Positions 10,686 through 19,807 of a stretch of DNA of 64,000 bases are shown here, piece after piece (positions within the stretch are counted from its first letter, which is position 1; every line of letters begins with the position of its first letter). The notes under the pieces were generated by a model. The model was not told the DNA's origin. It did not search any database and worked only from the letters and a program-made list of their open reading frames with translations. The position numbers and the translations under genes were made by a program. This stretch comes from an uncultured Bacteroidales bacterium (lineage in GTDB: Bacteria; Bacteroidota; Bacteroidia; Bacteroidales; P3): NCBI GenBank assembly GCA_900314725.1, contig OMWJ01000002.1, positions 1 to 64,000 on the forward strand, given 5' to 3'.

Positions 10686-13601
10686 ATGAAAAAATTACTT
10701 ATTAGTGGCATTATGTTGATGGCTATGCTTTTTGCAGTTTTCACAGTTAATGCCCAAAATTTCAAGAAACAAACGTATAAGAATGACCCTATGAATGTTA
10801 TTCACTATACTTTGGACAATGGTTTGGAAGTCTTTCTTTCAGTAAATAAAGATGTTCCAAGAATACAAACCTACATTGCCGTAAGAGTTGGTAGTAAGAA
10901 CGACCCAGCAGAATCTACAGGTCTTTCTCACTATTTGGAACACCTAATGTTCAAGGGAACAACTTCTTTTGGTACTCTTAATTGGCAAGAAGAGCAAAAA
11001 TACATAAAAGAAATAGAACGTTTGTATGAGGTATATAATCATACTACAGACCCTCAAAAAAGAACTGAGATTTATCATCAAATAGACTCTGTTTCTTACA
11101 TAGCTTCCAAATATGCTATCCCTAATGAGTATGATAAAATGATGTCTATGATAGGCGCTCAAGGGACCAACGCATTCACATCTAATGATATGACGGTTTA
11201 TCAAGAAGACATACCTTCAAATGAGTTGGAACGCTGGTTGAAAGTTGAAGGAGACAGATTTGCAGACCCTGTTTTCCGTCTATTCCACACAGAGTTAGAG
11301 GCTGTTTATGAAGAAAAGAACATGGGTATGGCTAACGATGGAAGAAAAGTATATGAAGCTTTAAACCTTGCTCTTTATCCTAATCACCCATACGGAACTC
11401 AAACAACAATAGGAACAATAGAACACTTAAAAAATCCTTCTTTGGACAATATCAAAAAGCACTTTGAAAACTATTATGTTCCAAACAACTATTGTATTGC
11501 TATGAGTGGAGACTTTAATCCTGATGAAGCAATAAAACTTATCAACAAATATTTTGGAAAAATACCTGCTAAGAAAGTTCCAGAGTTCAAACCTATCAAA
11601 GAACCTGCTATTACTGAAGTAAAGAAAGTTGATGTTTGGGGCTTGGATGCAGAAAACATCAGAATAGGTTTCCGTATTGATGCTGGAAACGGAAGCAGAG
11701 ATGTTTTACTTGCCTCTCTTATGGATAGAATACTTAGCAACGGTAGTTGTGGTTTGATAGATGAAAACATCAATCAAAAACAACTCACAATGTATGCAGG
11801 AAGTGGTGTTAGTGCTTTGAATGACTATTCTGCTTTCTTGCTTGTCGGTATGCCAAAGCAAGGACAAACTCTTGACGAAGTAAAAGATCTTCTTTTGGAA
11901 CAAATAGATATTTTTAAATCTGGTAATTGGGATGAGAGTCTTCTTACTGCTGCTATAAACAACCTTAAACTTGATGAAATGAAAGGTTTAGAAAGCAACG
12001 AAAATCGTGCCATGAGCATTATTTCTGCTTATCTTGCTCATCAAGATTGGCAAGATGCAGTCAATGAAACTGAACAAATGTCTAAAGTAACTAAGAAAGA
12101 ACTTATAGATTTCGCAAAACGTATCTTCAAAGACAATAATTATGTAGTTATCTACAAACGTCAAGGCGAACCAAAGGACGTTAAGAAGGTTGAAAAGCCA
12201 GCCATCACTCCTGTATATATGAATAGAGATGTAGAAAGTCCTTTCTTAACTGAGGTAAAGAATATGAAGGTTAAAGAAATTGAGCCTGTGTTTGTAAACT
12301 ATGAAAAAGATATGCAAAAAGGAAAACTTAGCAAAGGCAGTGAAGTTCTTTACGTAGAAAACAAACAAAATGGCAGATTCCAACTTAGTTTCCGTTATGA
12401 TTTCGGATACCGTTATAATAAAATGGCTTCAGTATGCAACTATGCTACAGATTATCTTGAAAGCACCAATCGTTCTCTTGCTCAGATAAAAAGAGAAATG
12501 TATGACATAGCTTGTGATTACAATATATCTATGGGTGGTGGTGAATACTGCACAGTTTCTCTTGAAGGTTTAACAGAAAACATGGAAAAAGCATTGGATA
12601 TTGTTGAAGACATACTTAATAACCCTAAAATCTCTGATGATGTTATAGAAAATGTAAAACTTGACATCCTTAAATCACGTAATGATGCTAAGGCTAATCA
12701 AAACAGAATTTTCCAACGCTTAGTTTCTTATGGTAACTTTGGTCAAGAAGGTTTGAAATACACTCCTACTGACGAAGAAATCAACTCTTTGTCTGCCGAT
12801 ATGGTTGTAAAGACTCTTAAACAAATGACTGAACAAAAACAGACTGTTCTTTTCTATGGTAATATGAAAATGAAAGATGTTATCAAACTTATAGACAAAA
12901 AGCATAAAGTAAGCAACAAAAAGTCAATGCTTATCAAACAAGGAAACTATGATTATCTACCTACAGAAGAAAACAAAGTCTTATTCGTTAATTACAACGC
13001 AAAACAATCACTTTGCAGACAACTTACAACCATAGACGAGATATTCAATCAAAACCTTACTCCAAGAGTAGATTTATATAACGAATACTTTGGTGGAAGT
13101 ATGAACAGTATTGTTTTCCAAGAGATAAGAGAAAAACGTTCATTGGCTTATTCTGCTGCTGCATATTTTGTTAGCCCTTCTGAAAAAGAAAACCACTATA
13201 TGAATATGTCTCACATCGGTACACAAAACGACAAACTTATAGACGCTTTGAGTGCTTTCACAGACTTATTTGAAAATATGCCTGTATCACAACAGAATTT
13301 TGATATAGCAAAACAAAGCCTAATATCTTCTTACAAAACTTCTCGCACAAGCAAGATGGGTATCATCTCTTCTTATCTTTATACTCATAAGATGGGATTG
13401 GAGAATGGTTGGCAAGAAAAAGAATACAACGCAATCAAGACTTTGAAACTTGATGATGTTTTGGACTTCAACAAGAAATACATCAAAGGTAAGAAACGTA
13501 CTATCGTTGTTCTTGGCAATGAAGACGAAATAGATATGGAAGGTTTGAAAGCCTTTGGTAATGTTAGCAAACTTTCTCTTGAACAAATCTTCGGCTACTA
13601 A
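10686..13601 (+). CDS. M16 family zinc metallopeptidase, secreted
   Basis: The 971-aa protein has a signal peptide (Met1 to about Ala23, VNAQ) and two tandem M16 halves. The first half has the inverted zinc motif HYLEH (82-86), with the distal Glu in the ELEAVYEEKN stretch, so it should be catalytically active. The second half has the M16_C fold and no HxxEH, as is usual for the pitrilysin family. It probably degrades peptides in the periplasm. It starts 52 bp after the hydrogenase and may be cotranscribed. A strong terminator follows at 13627-13657. Confidence 0.93.
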   Translation: MKKLLISGIMLMAMLFAVFTVNAQNFKKQTYKNDPMNVIHYTLDNGLEVFLSVNKDVPRIQTYIAVRVGSKNDPAESTGLSHYLEHLMFKGTTSFGTLNWQEEQKYIKEIERLYEVYNHTTDPQKRTEIYHQIDSVSYIASKYAIPNEYDKMMSMIGAQGTNAFTSNDMTVYQEDIPSNELERWLKVEGDRFADPVFRLFHTELEAVYEEKNMGMANDGRKVYEALNLALYPNHPYGTQTTIGTIEHLKNPSLDNIKKHFENYYVPNNYCIAMSGDFNPDEAIKLINKYFGKIPAKKVPEFKPIKEPAITEVKKVDVWGLDAENIRIGFRIDAGNGSRDVLLASLMDRILSNGSCGLIDENINQKQLTMYAGSGVSALNDYSAFLLVGMPKQGQTLDEVKDLLLEQIDIFKSGNWDESLLTAAINNLKLDEMKGLESNENRAMSIISAYLAHQDWQDAVNETEQMSKVTKKELIDFAKRIFKDNNYVVIYKRQGEPKDVKKVEKPAITPVYMNRDVESPFLTEVKNMKVKEIEPVFVNYEKDMQKGKLSKGSEVLYVENKQNGRFQLSFRYDFGYRYNKMASVCNYATDYLESTNRSLAQIKREMYDIACDYNISMGGGEYCTVSLEGLTENMEKALDIVEDILNNPKISDDVIENVKLDILKSRNDAKANQNRIFQRLVSYGNFGQEGLKYTPTDEEINSLSADMVVKTLKQMTEQKQTVLFYGNMKMKDVIKLIDKKHKVSNKKSMLIKQGNYDYLPTEENKVLFVNYNAKQSLCRQLTTIDEIFNQNLTPRVDLYNEYFGGSMNSIVFQEIREKRSLAYSAAAYFVSPSEKENHYMNMSHIGTQNDKLIDALSAFTDLFENMPVSQQNFDIAKQSLISSYKTSRTSKMGIISSYLYTHKMGLENGWQEKEYNAIKTLKLDDVLDFNKKYIKGKKRTIVVLGNEDEIDMEGLKAFGNVSKLSLEQIFGY

Positions 13602-13626
13602 AATACGAATCTTTGTTTCTAAATAA

Positions 13627-13657
13627 AAAAGGACGATATGAAAAATATCGTCCTTTT
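13627..13657 (+). terminator. Rho-independent terminator of the M16 peptidase gene
   Basis: Perfect 13-bp arms AAAAGGACGATAT and ATATCGTCCTTTT surround GAAAA, with T-rich sequence at the 3' side. It lies 26 bp after the stop. Confidence 0.85.
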
Positions 13658-13663
13658 CTTGTT

Positions 13664-13749
13664 AAAAAAAGAGTTGGTTTTAAAAAATTAAAACCAACTC
13701 TTTACACCCTAAACATCAAGAGTTAATTTTTTTAAACCAAGTCTTTTTT
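13664..13749. repeat. Modular palindromic intergenic repeat, copy b
   Basis: A perfect inverted repeat AAAGAGTTGGTTTTAA (13668-13683) / TTAAAACCAACTCTTT (13688-13703) is followed by the core ACACCCTAAACATCAAGAG and then AAACCAAGTCTTTTTT (13734-13749). It comes just after a complete conventional terminator, so termination alone does not obviously explain it. Confidence 0.75.
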
Positions 13750-13844
13750 CATCAAAAGTAAAGTTATTAATCTCTATCTTGTAAAATATAATCAACACTT
13801 GTTCGTTATCAATATTGATGAACTAATATTTAACTACAAGACAA

Positions 13845-14981
13845 GTGAGAATAGGAGTTAATACACGTTTGCTTATAGATGGGAAGTTGGAAGGCATAGG
13901 TTATTTTGCCTTTCAAACTCTTAAAAGGATGACAACTCTTCACAAGGAACACGAGTTTGTTTTTTTCTTTGACAGACCCTATAGTCAAGATTTTGTTTTT
14001 TCAGATAATGTCAAACCTGTTGTTATCCCATTGCAAGCACGACATCCTATACTTTGGAAGATATACTTTGATTACTTGCTTCCTTTGTACTGCAAGAGAT
14101 ACAAGATAGACATATTCTTTTCTCCTGAGAATTACTTACCCAAAACAAGTGGTATTCCCTTGATTTGTACGGTGCATGATTTGAATTTTCTGCATGACAA
14201 TTCTTTTATTGGAAACAAAAGTCATCAAAAATATTTCCTGAAGTATTTCCCTCTTAATGCAAAAAAAGCGGACAGTATTGCCACAGTCTCAGAGTACAGC
14301 AAGAAAGACATTATCAATACTCTGAATATTGAAGAAAATAAAATATCAGTCGTATATTCTGCTGCTAATGCTTGCGACACTAAGCAAAAGGAAAGCGATA
14401 TTGTAGCCACAAAACAAAAATATACCTCAGGAGAAGAGTATTTTTATTTTGTTGGGGCAATATCTAAGAGAAAGAACCTTACGGGCATATTCCGTGCTTT
14501 TGACTTGTTTAAACAAAGGCAGAAAGGTAAAGACAACAAGACAAAACTTGTCATAATAGGAAATAGAAAATGGTGGCAGGGAGAAATAGAAGACACCTAC
14601 AATGCAATGAAATATAAGCAAGATGTTGTATTCACGGGTAGAATTTCAAAGGAAGAGATATACAACATTGCCTGTGCTTCTTTAGGATTAGTTTTCCCGT
14701 CATTTTTTGAAGGTTTTGGAGTACCTATTATTGAAGCCTTTGAAAGCAAGACAGCAGTTATTACGTCTAATCTTACTTCAATGCCTGAGATAGTTGGAGA
14801 TTCAGCCTTGGTCGTTGATCCATACGATGACAATGCAATATGCGATGCAATGACAACAATATACAATGACAGACAGCTTAGACAAGACCTTATAGATAAA
14901 GGATTACAAAGAGCAGATTTTTTTACTTGGGATAAAACATCGGAACTGATATGGAACATAATTCAAAAATACATAAAATAG
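13845..14981 (+). CDS. GT4-type glycosyltransferase
   Basis: The 378-aa protein is a GT-B fold glycosyltransferase of family 4. The N-terminal domain starts MRIGVNTRLL and includes GIGYFAFQTL. The C-terminal sugar-nucleotide site has FFEGFGVPIIEAFES, the E-x7-E motif. The start is GTG, because the family N-terminus coincides with it. The next gene (murF) begins 31 bp before its end, so they form an operon with anmK. The sugar donor and acceptor cannot be read from sequence; the context suggests envelope or polysaccharide work. Confidence 0.88.
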   Translation: MRIGVNTRLLIDGKLEGIGYFAFQTLKRMTTLHKEHEFVFFFDRPYSQDFVFSDNVKPVVIPLQARHPILWKIYFDYLLPLYCKRYKIDIFFSPENYLPKTSGIPLICTVHDLNFLHDNSFIGNKSHQKYFLKYFPLNAKKADSIATVSEYSKKDIINTLNIEENKISVVYSAANACDTKQKESDIVATKQKYTSGEEYFYFVGAISKRKNLTGIFRAFDLFKQRQKGKDNKTKLVIIGNRKWWQGEIEDTYNAMKYKQDVVFTGRISKEEIYNIACASLGLVFPSFFEGFGVPIIEAFESKTAVITSNLTSMPEIVGDSALVVDPYDDNAICDAMTTIYNDRQLRQDLIDKGLQRADFFTWDKTSELIWNIIQKYIK

Positions 14982-16270
14982 ACAATAATCTGTTGCAACA
15001 AGTCTTAGAAGAATATCAGAAATCTTATCTTCTTACGACAGATTCAAGAAAAGTTCAACAAGGAAGTATTTTTGTTGCACTGAAAGGAGAAAACTTTAAT
15101 GGCAATACATTTGCTTCTATGGCTTTGGAACAAGGAGCAAGCATGGTGATAATAGATGACAACAACTATTATATTGACCAAAGGACTATATTGGTTGAGG
15201 ATAGTTTAAAGTTTCTTCAAAAGTTTGCCAATTATTATAGAAAACAATTTGATATTCCTGTCTTTGCCATAAGTGGAACAAACGGCAAGACAACAACCAA
15301 AGAACTTATTCATCAAGTTCTTGCAAAAAAATACAATGTTCTTGCGACCGTTGGCAATCTAAACAATCAGATAGGCGTACCGCTTACTCTTCTAAACCTT
15401 AGAGCAGATACCCAGATAGCAATCATTGAAATGGGAGCATCACATATTGGAGATATTGATGAGTTATGTAATATAGCAGAACCTACTTGCTGTCTTTTGA
15501 CAAACGTAGGAACAGCACATATAGAGGGATTTGGCTCCAAAGAAGGTGTTTTAAAAACAAAGACAGAACTATACAGATATATAGACAAACAAAAAGGAAA
15601 AGTATTTGTCAATTATGACGATGAAGGTCTAAGAAAACAGCAAATTCAAAACAAAACTACTTATTCTTTGAATGACAAGTCAGCAGATATTTTTGCAAAA
15701 ATGATAAACGCAGACTCTCCTTTTGCATCTATAGAGATAGAAGGAAGGAAGATTAACTCTTGTCTTGTAGGTTCTTTCAATGCATATAATATTTTAGCTG
15801 CCGTAGTTGTAGGGAAGTATTTCAATGTGCCTTTAACGGATATAAAACAAGCAATAGAAGAATATCAACCAACAAACAATCGTTCTCAGATTCAAAAAAC
15901 TCAAAAAAATACCCTGATATTAGATTGCTACAACGCTAATCCGTCTTCATGTAAATTTGCCTTAGAAGCTTTTGAGAAAATCCATTCAGAAGATAAACGA
16001 GTTTTTATTGGAGCAATGAAAGAATTGGGTGCTGTAAGTCGGGATGAACATCATAATATAGTAAAGAAATTAAAGACAATGTCTTTAAAAGAGATTATAC
16101 TTGTTGGAGAAGAATATAAAGAGTTTGCGAATTTAGATGAAAGAATAAAATATTTTGACTCTTCTAATGAAGCAAGCGAATATTTAAAGCAAGAAAATAT
16201 AAACAATTCTCTTATATTAATCAAGGGTTCAAGGGCAACAAAAATGGAGGTTTTGATAGATGTTCTATAA
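14951..16270 (+). CDS. murF: UDP-N-acetylmuramoyl-tripeptide--D-alanyl-D-alanine ligase MurF
   Basis: The 439-aa Mur ligase adds D-Ala-D-Ala to UDP-MurNAc-tripeptide in cytoplasmic peptidoglycan synthesis. An N-terminal MurE/MurF-type domain (LTTDSRKVQQGSIFVALKG) precedes the ATP loop GTNGKTTTK (109-117). NLNNQIGVPLTLL is typical of MurF, and DCYNANPSS (about 325-333) marks the C-terminal linker. It overlaps the upstream glycosyltransferase by 31 bp and the downstream anmK by 11 bp. Confidence 0.95.
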   Translation: MEHNSKIHKIDNNLLQQVLEEYQKSYLLTTDSRKVQQGSIFVALKGENFNGNTFASMALEQGASMVIIDDNNYYIDQRTILVEDSLKFLQKFANYYRKQFDIPVFAISGTNGKTTTKELIHQVLAKKYNVLATVGNLNNQIGVPLTLLNLRADTQIAIIEMGASHIGDIDELCNIAEPTCCLLTNVGTAHIEGFGSKEGVLKTKTELYRYIDKQKGKVFVNYDDEGLRKQQIQNKTTYSLNDKSADIFAKMINADSPFASIEIEGRKINSCLVGSFNAYNILAAVVVGKYFNVPLTDIKQAIEEYQPTNNRSQIQKTQKNTLILDCYNANPSSCKFALEAFEKIHSEDKRVFIGAMKELGAVSRDEHHNIVKKLKTMSLKEIILVGEEYKEFANLDERIKYFDSSNEASEYLKQENINNSLILIKGSRATKMEVLIDVL

Positions 16271-17312
16271 AGTTTTAGGTTTGATGTCGGGAACGTCTTT
16301 GGACGGATTGGATTTAGCGTATTGCGAATTTGAAATAAAAGATGATGTTTGGCAATACTCTATCCCTAAGGCTATGACCATACCTTATAACAACGAACTG
16401 AAAGAAAAGATACTCTTAAGCGAACATTCTGCTCCAGAATATCTTTCCTATATGGATTTCTATTTAGGAAAATATTTTGGCAAACAAGCCTATAATTTTC
16501 TAAAAGATAACAACCTTCAAGTAGATTTTGTTTCTTCTCATGGACAGACAATATTTCATCAGCCAGATAAAGGATTCACAACTCAGATAGGCAACATCAG
16601 TGCTTTATGTTCTGAGGCTAAAACCACAGTTGTTGGAGATTTCCGTTCATTAGATGTAGCCTTAGGAGGACAAGGAGCTCCTTTGGTACCTATAGGAGAC
16701 AGACTTCTTTTCAGAGACTATGACTATTGTTTGAATCTTGGTGGTTTTTCCAATATATCCTACGAAGACAAGTTCAAACGCAAGGCATACGACATCTGTC
16801 CTGTGAATATGGTGTTGAACTATTTGGCTTCTATGCTTGGAAAGAGCTTTGATGACAGAGGAATGTTGGCAAGAAAAGGTAGGATAGACGAGACCCTATT
16901 AAATACTTTGAATACCCTGCCCTATTATAAGGATAATGTACAAAAATCTTTAGGTAAAGAATGGGTAAAACAGAATATCTTTCCCATTTTATCAAACTTT
17001 CCTCTTAGAGTTGAGGATTTGCTTGCGACATATACAGAACATATTGCTGTACAAATGGCAAAACACATCAAAGGCTCTACGCTCGTTACAGGAGGAGGAG
17101 CTTATAATGATTTCCTTATTGAAAAATTGAGAGAAAAAACTCTACAGAATATAATCATACCTGACAAGACAACCATAGATTTCAAAGAAGCATTGATATT
17201 TGCTTTCCTTGGAGTGAAAAGGATGAGAAAAGAGGTGAATTGTTTAGCCTCTGTTACAGGAGCAAAACAAGATAGTTGTTCCGGGGCGGTGGTTTATTGG
17301 AATGAAATTTGA
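16260..17312 (+). CDS. anmK: Anhydro-N-acetylmuramic acid kinase
   Basis: The 350-aa sugar kinase converts 1,6-anhydro-MurNAc, released by lytic transglycosylases, to MurNAc-6-P in peptidoglycan recycling. The N-terminus GLMSGTSLDG (7-16) is diagnostic, and LGGQGAPLVPIGD and TGGGAYND are further family motifs. It overlaps murF by 11 bp, so synthesis and recycling of the wall are coexpressed. The MltD-like enzyme at 42966-44627 could supply substrate. Confidence 0.95.
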   Translation: MFYKVLGLMSGTSLDGLDLAYCEFEIKDDVWQYSIPKAMTIPYNNELKEKILLSEHSAPEYLSYMDFYLGKYFGKQAYNFLKDNNLQVDFVSSHGQTIFHQPDKGFTTQIGNISALCSEAKTTVVGDFRSLDVALGGQGAPLVPIGDRLLFRDYDYCLNLGGFSNISYEDKFKRKAYDICPVNMVLNYLASMLGKSFDDRGMLARKGRIDETLLNTLNTLPYYKDNVQKSLGKEWVKQNIFPILSNFPLRVEDLLATYTEHIAVQMAKHIKGSTLVTGGGAYNDFLIEKLREKTLQNIIIPDKTTIDFKEALIFAFLGVKRMRKEVNCLASVTGAKQDSCSGAVVYWNEI

Positions 17313-17349
17313 TATGTTATAAATAATAACCAATTAAAAACATAAAAAG

Positions 17350-17964
17350 ATGAAGAAAGTATTTGTATTAATGGCTGCTTGTATGATATTAGCCATACCT
17401 TCTTTCGCTCAGAAGGACAAAACAATAAAAAAGGGCGGTGATAAAAAAGAAATGGTTAAACCAAGAAAAGACAAGAAAGAAATTCTTGACAGACGTGCTA
17501 AGTTTGATGTTAAGGAAATGGAGAAAAAACACGACAAAATGTTTTCTATGAAGCAAGATATTTTGTGTAAAGAATTGAATTTGGAGGGAGATCTAAGAGA
17601 TAAGTTTTTAGAGGTATATAAAAACTACGATGCAGAAATGTTTAAAACAGAACTTGAAATAGCCGAAATTCAAAACAAGGTTTTCTCTCAAAATCCTAAG
17701 GCACTTAAAGAAAATGATTTGTTGCTATTATCAGAAGATGAGGCAAAGATGATTTTAGATAAGTCTTTAGAAATGGAAAAAATAAGATTTGATATCACTC
17801 ATCATTATCTTATGAAGTTTCAAGAAATAATAAAACCTCAGGGAGTTCTTAAACTAAAAGAAGCTGAAAAGAAATTTGAACAAATTCAAATGACATTGGA
17901 AGCAAAAGAGAAAGAAAAGAGAGATAAACTTTTCACTCAACCAACAATAAAGAAAAACAATTAA
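17350..17964 (+). CDS. Secreted helical protein, Spy/CpxP-like by character
   Basis: The 204-aa protein has a signal peptide (MKKVFVLMAACMILAIPSFA, cleavage before QKD). The mature part is highly charged, about a third Lys/Glu, and predicted helical. The pattern LCKELNLEGDLRDKFLEVYK recalls Spy/CpxP-type periplasmic sensors, but I see no clear LTxxQ motif. It sits 37 bp after anmK and 1 bp before the TauE/SafE transporter. Function unknown. Confidence 0.7.
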   Translation: MKKVFVLMAACMILAIPSFAQKDKTIKKGGDKKEMVKPRKDKKEILDRRAKFDVKEMEKKHDKMFSMKQDILCKELNLEGDLRDKFLEVYKNYDAEMFKTELEIAEIQNKVFSQNPKALKENDLLLLSEDEAKMILDKSLEMEKIRFDITHHYLMKFQEIIKPQGVLKLKEAEKKFEQIQMTLEAKEKEKRDKLFTQPTIKKNN

Positions 17965-17965
17965 C

Positions 17966-18754
17966 TTGACTGTTTCATTAATAATCATACTGATACTATC
18001 TGGTATCCTTGTAGGATTTATCAATACACTTTCTGCAGGGGGTACGATAGTTAGTATTGCTTTGTATCTTGCAATAGGACTACCATCACAAGGAGCAAAT
18101 GCAGTCAATCGTGTTGGAGTGCTATTGCAAGATGCTTTTGGTTCCGCCTTATTTCTAAGACAAGGTCTGTTTAAAATCAAAGAAGTTTTTCCATACGCTT
18201 TGCCTGTGATGTTGGGGGCTTTGTTTGGCTCCTTGGTTGCGGTAAGTATTAGTGAAGAAGTCTTCTCTTTTTGTTTAGGAATCATACTTTTAGTTATGAT
18301 TATTTTCCTTTTTGTTCAAGAAAAACAAAGCGACAAAGGAGAAAGAAAACTATCTTTAAAACAGTACTTGATTTTCTTCCCTATTTTTGTGGGTATAGGT
18401 TTCTATGGCGGTTTTGTTCAGGCGGGAACCGGCTTTTTATTGATTGCAGCCTTGTCTATGATATTAGGTTATGATATGATTAAGACTGCCGCCGCAAAAC
18501 TTTTTATTATGTTTCTTTATACCGTAGTTGCAATCACTGTTTTCTTTGCCAAAGGTGGAGTTGATTTGAATTATTGGCTTTATGGTCTTATACATTCTAT
18601 AGGAATGATAATAGGAACATGGATTGCTGACAGATACGCATTAAAGAAAGGCGAAAAAATAATAAGAATTGTAATAATATTTGTAATAGTTATTACTGCT
18701 TTAAGTTTGTTTGGTATTCTGGATTTGCAGAATATTTTTAAAACTATAATTTAA
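17966..18754 (+). CDS. TauE/SafE family membrane transporter
   Basis: The 262-aa integral membrane protein has about eight hydrophobic segments in two repeats. The motifs are characteristic of TauE/SafE (DUF81): GFINTLSAGGTIVSIALYL (18-36) and the second-repeat GGFVQAGTGFLLIAAL. The family exports small anions such as sulfite or organosulfonates; the substrate here is unknown. The only reasonable start is TTG, 1 nt after the preceding stop, so translation is probably coupled. It is followed 11 bp later by the diadenylate cyclase. Confidence 0.85.
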   Translation: MTVSLIIILILSGILVGFINTLSAGGTIVSIALYLAIGLPSQGANAVNRVGVLLQDAFGSALFLRQGLFKIKEVFPYALPVMLGALFGSLVAVSISEEVFSFCLGIILLVMIIFLFVQEKQSDKGERKLSLKQYLIFFPIFVGIGFYGGFVQAGTGFLLIAALSMILGYDMIKTAAAKLFIMFLYTVVAITVFFAKGGVDLNYWLYGLIHSIGMIIGTWIADRYALKKGEKIIRIVIIFVIVITALSLFGILDLQNIFKTII

Positions 18755-18765
18755 TACGAAGGAAT

Positions 18766-19605
18766 ATGATACTGTTGGATATTTTAAAAGAGTTGCCTAA
18801 ATTCACAATCATAGATTTTGTGGATATTGTTCTTGTGGCTATATTGCTGTTCTTCCTTTTCAAGTTGTTGAAAGGGACAAACGCAATCAGTATTGTTGTA
18901 GGCTTTTTCATTCTTTATATTGTTTGGAAAGTAGTTTCTCTTTTAGGGATGACAATACTGAGTGAGATATTTGGACAATTTATATCCTTAGGGGTATTGG
19001 CTCTTATTATTTTGTTCCAACCTGAAATACGTAAATTCCTTATTCTTATAGGTTCTAAAAGTCTTACAAAACGAGGTGCAAAATTTCTATTCTGGAAATA
19101 TTCTTCTGAAAACGAAAAACAATTGGACACAAATGCTATCGTTCAAGCTTGCTCGCACATGTCATCATCCTATACAGGTGCTTTGATGATTTTTTGTAGA
19201 GAAAACAAATTAGAGAATATTATTCAAACAGGTGAAATTTTTAAAAGCGATTTATCATCTCAATTATTGGAAACAATATTCTTTAAGAACACACCTTTAC
19301 ATGATGGTGCGGTAATTATAGACAATGGAAAAATACAAGCTGCTCGTTGTATTCTTCCTGTTTCTCATTCTCATAATATTCCTCTTTCTATGGGGTTAAG
19401 ACATCGTTCTGCACTTGGTGTTACAGAAAATACAGATGCCATTGCTGTTATTGTATCCGAGCAGACAGGAAAAATTTCCATAGCACAAGAAGGTAGCATA
19501 ACACATGGTGTAACCGCTCACTTTTTGCAAGAATTTCTTGATAAGGAGTTTAATAAAACGCCAAATAAAGAGAAAGCTGAGAAACAAAAGCAGAATAAGA
19601 ATTAA
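18766..19605 (+). CDS. cdaA: Diadenylate cyclase CdaA
   Basis: The 279-aa membrane enzyme makes cyclic di-AMP from two ATP. Three N-terminal transmembrane segments (about 16-90) precede the DAC domain. That domain has the catalytic DGA (180-182, in LHDGAVIIDNG) and RHRSA (212-216), then ENTDAIAVIVSEQTG. The C-terminal tail is Lys-rich. The gene ends with a 4-bp overlap of its stop with that of the convergent xseB. The usual partner ybbR is not adjacent. Confidence 0.94.
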   Translation: MILLDILKELPKFTIIDFVDIVLVAILLFFLFKLLKGTNAISIVVGFFILYIVWKVVSLLGMTILSEIFGQFISLGVLALIILFQPEIRKFLILIGSKSLTKRGAKFLFWKYSSENEKQLDTNAIVQACSHMSSSYTGALMIFCRENKLENIIQTGEIFKSDLSSQLLETIFFKNTPLHDGAVIIDNGKIQAARCILPVSHSHNIPLSMGLRHRSALGVTENTDAIAVIVSEQTGKISIAQEGSITHGVTAHFLQEFLDKEFNKTPNKEKAEKQKQNKN

Positions 19606-19805
19606 AGGGCTTCTATTTCCTTTATAAGTTTATCAACATCTACTTCTATTTTTGCAAGTCTTTGTTTGCAATATTCTATCAGTTCGTTGGCTTGCTGCAA
19701 CTTTTCAGACAAAACATCAACATCTGTTTCGTTGTTTTCTAAGTCCTTGAGAATGTTTTGCAACTCTTGATAGGCTTGTTTGTATGTTTTTTCTTCGTTA
19801 TTCAT
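19602..19805 (-). CDS. xseB: Exodeoxyribonuclease VII small subunit
   Basis: The 67-aa, fully helical protein matches XseB: YKQAYQELQNILKDLEN, then DVDVLSEKLQQANELIEYCK. It binds the XseA catalytic subunit, which is not nearby. The stop shares TTAA with the convergent cdaA stop. It starts 3 bp after the beta-helix lipoprotein on the same strand, so the two are cotranscribed. Confidence 0.9.
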   Translation of the reverse strand: MNNEEKTYKQAYQELQNILKDLENNETDVDVLSEKLQQANELIEYCKQRLAKIEVDVDKLIKEIEAL

Positions 19806-19807
19806 AA

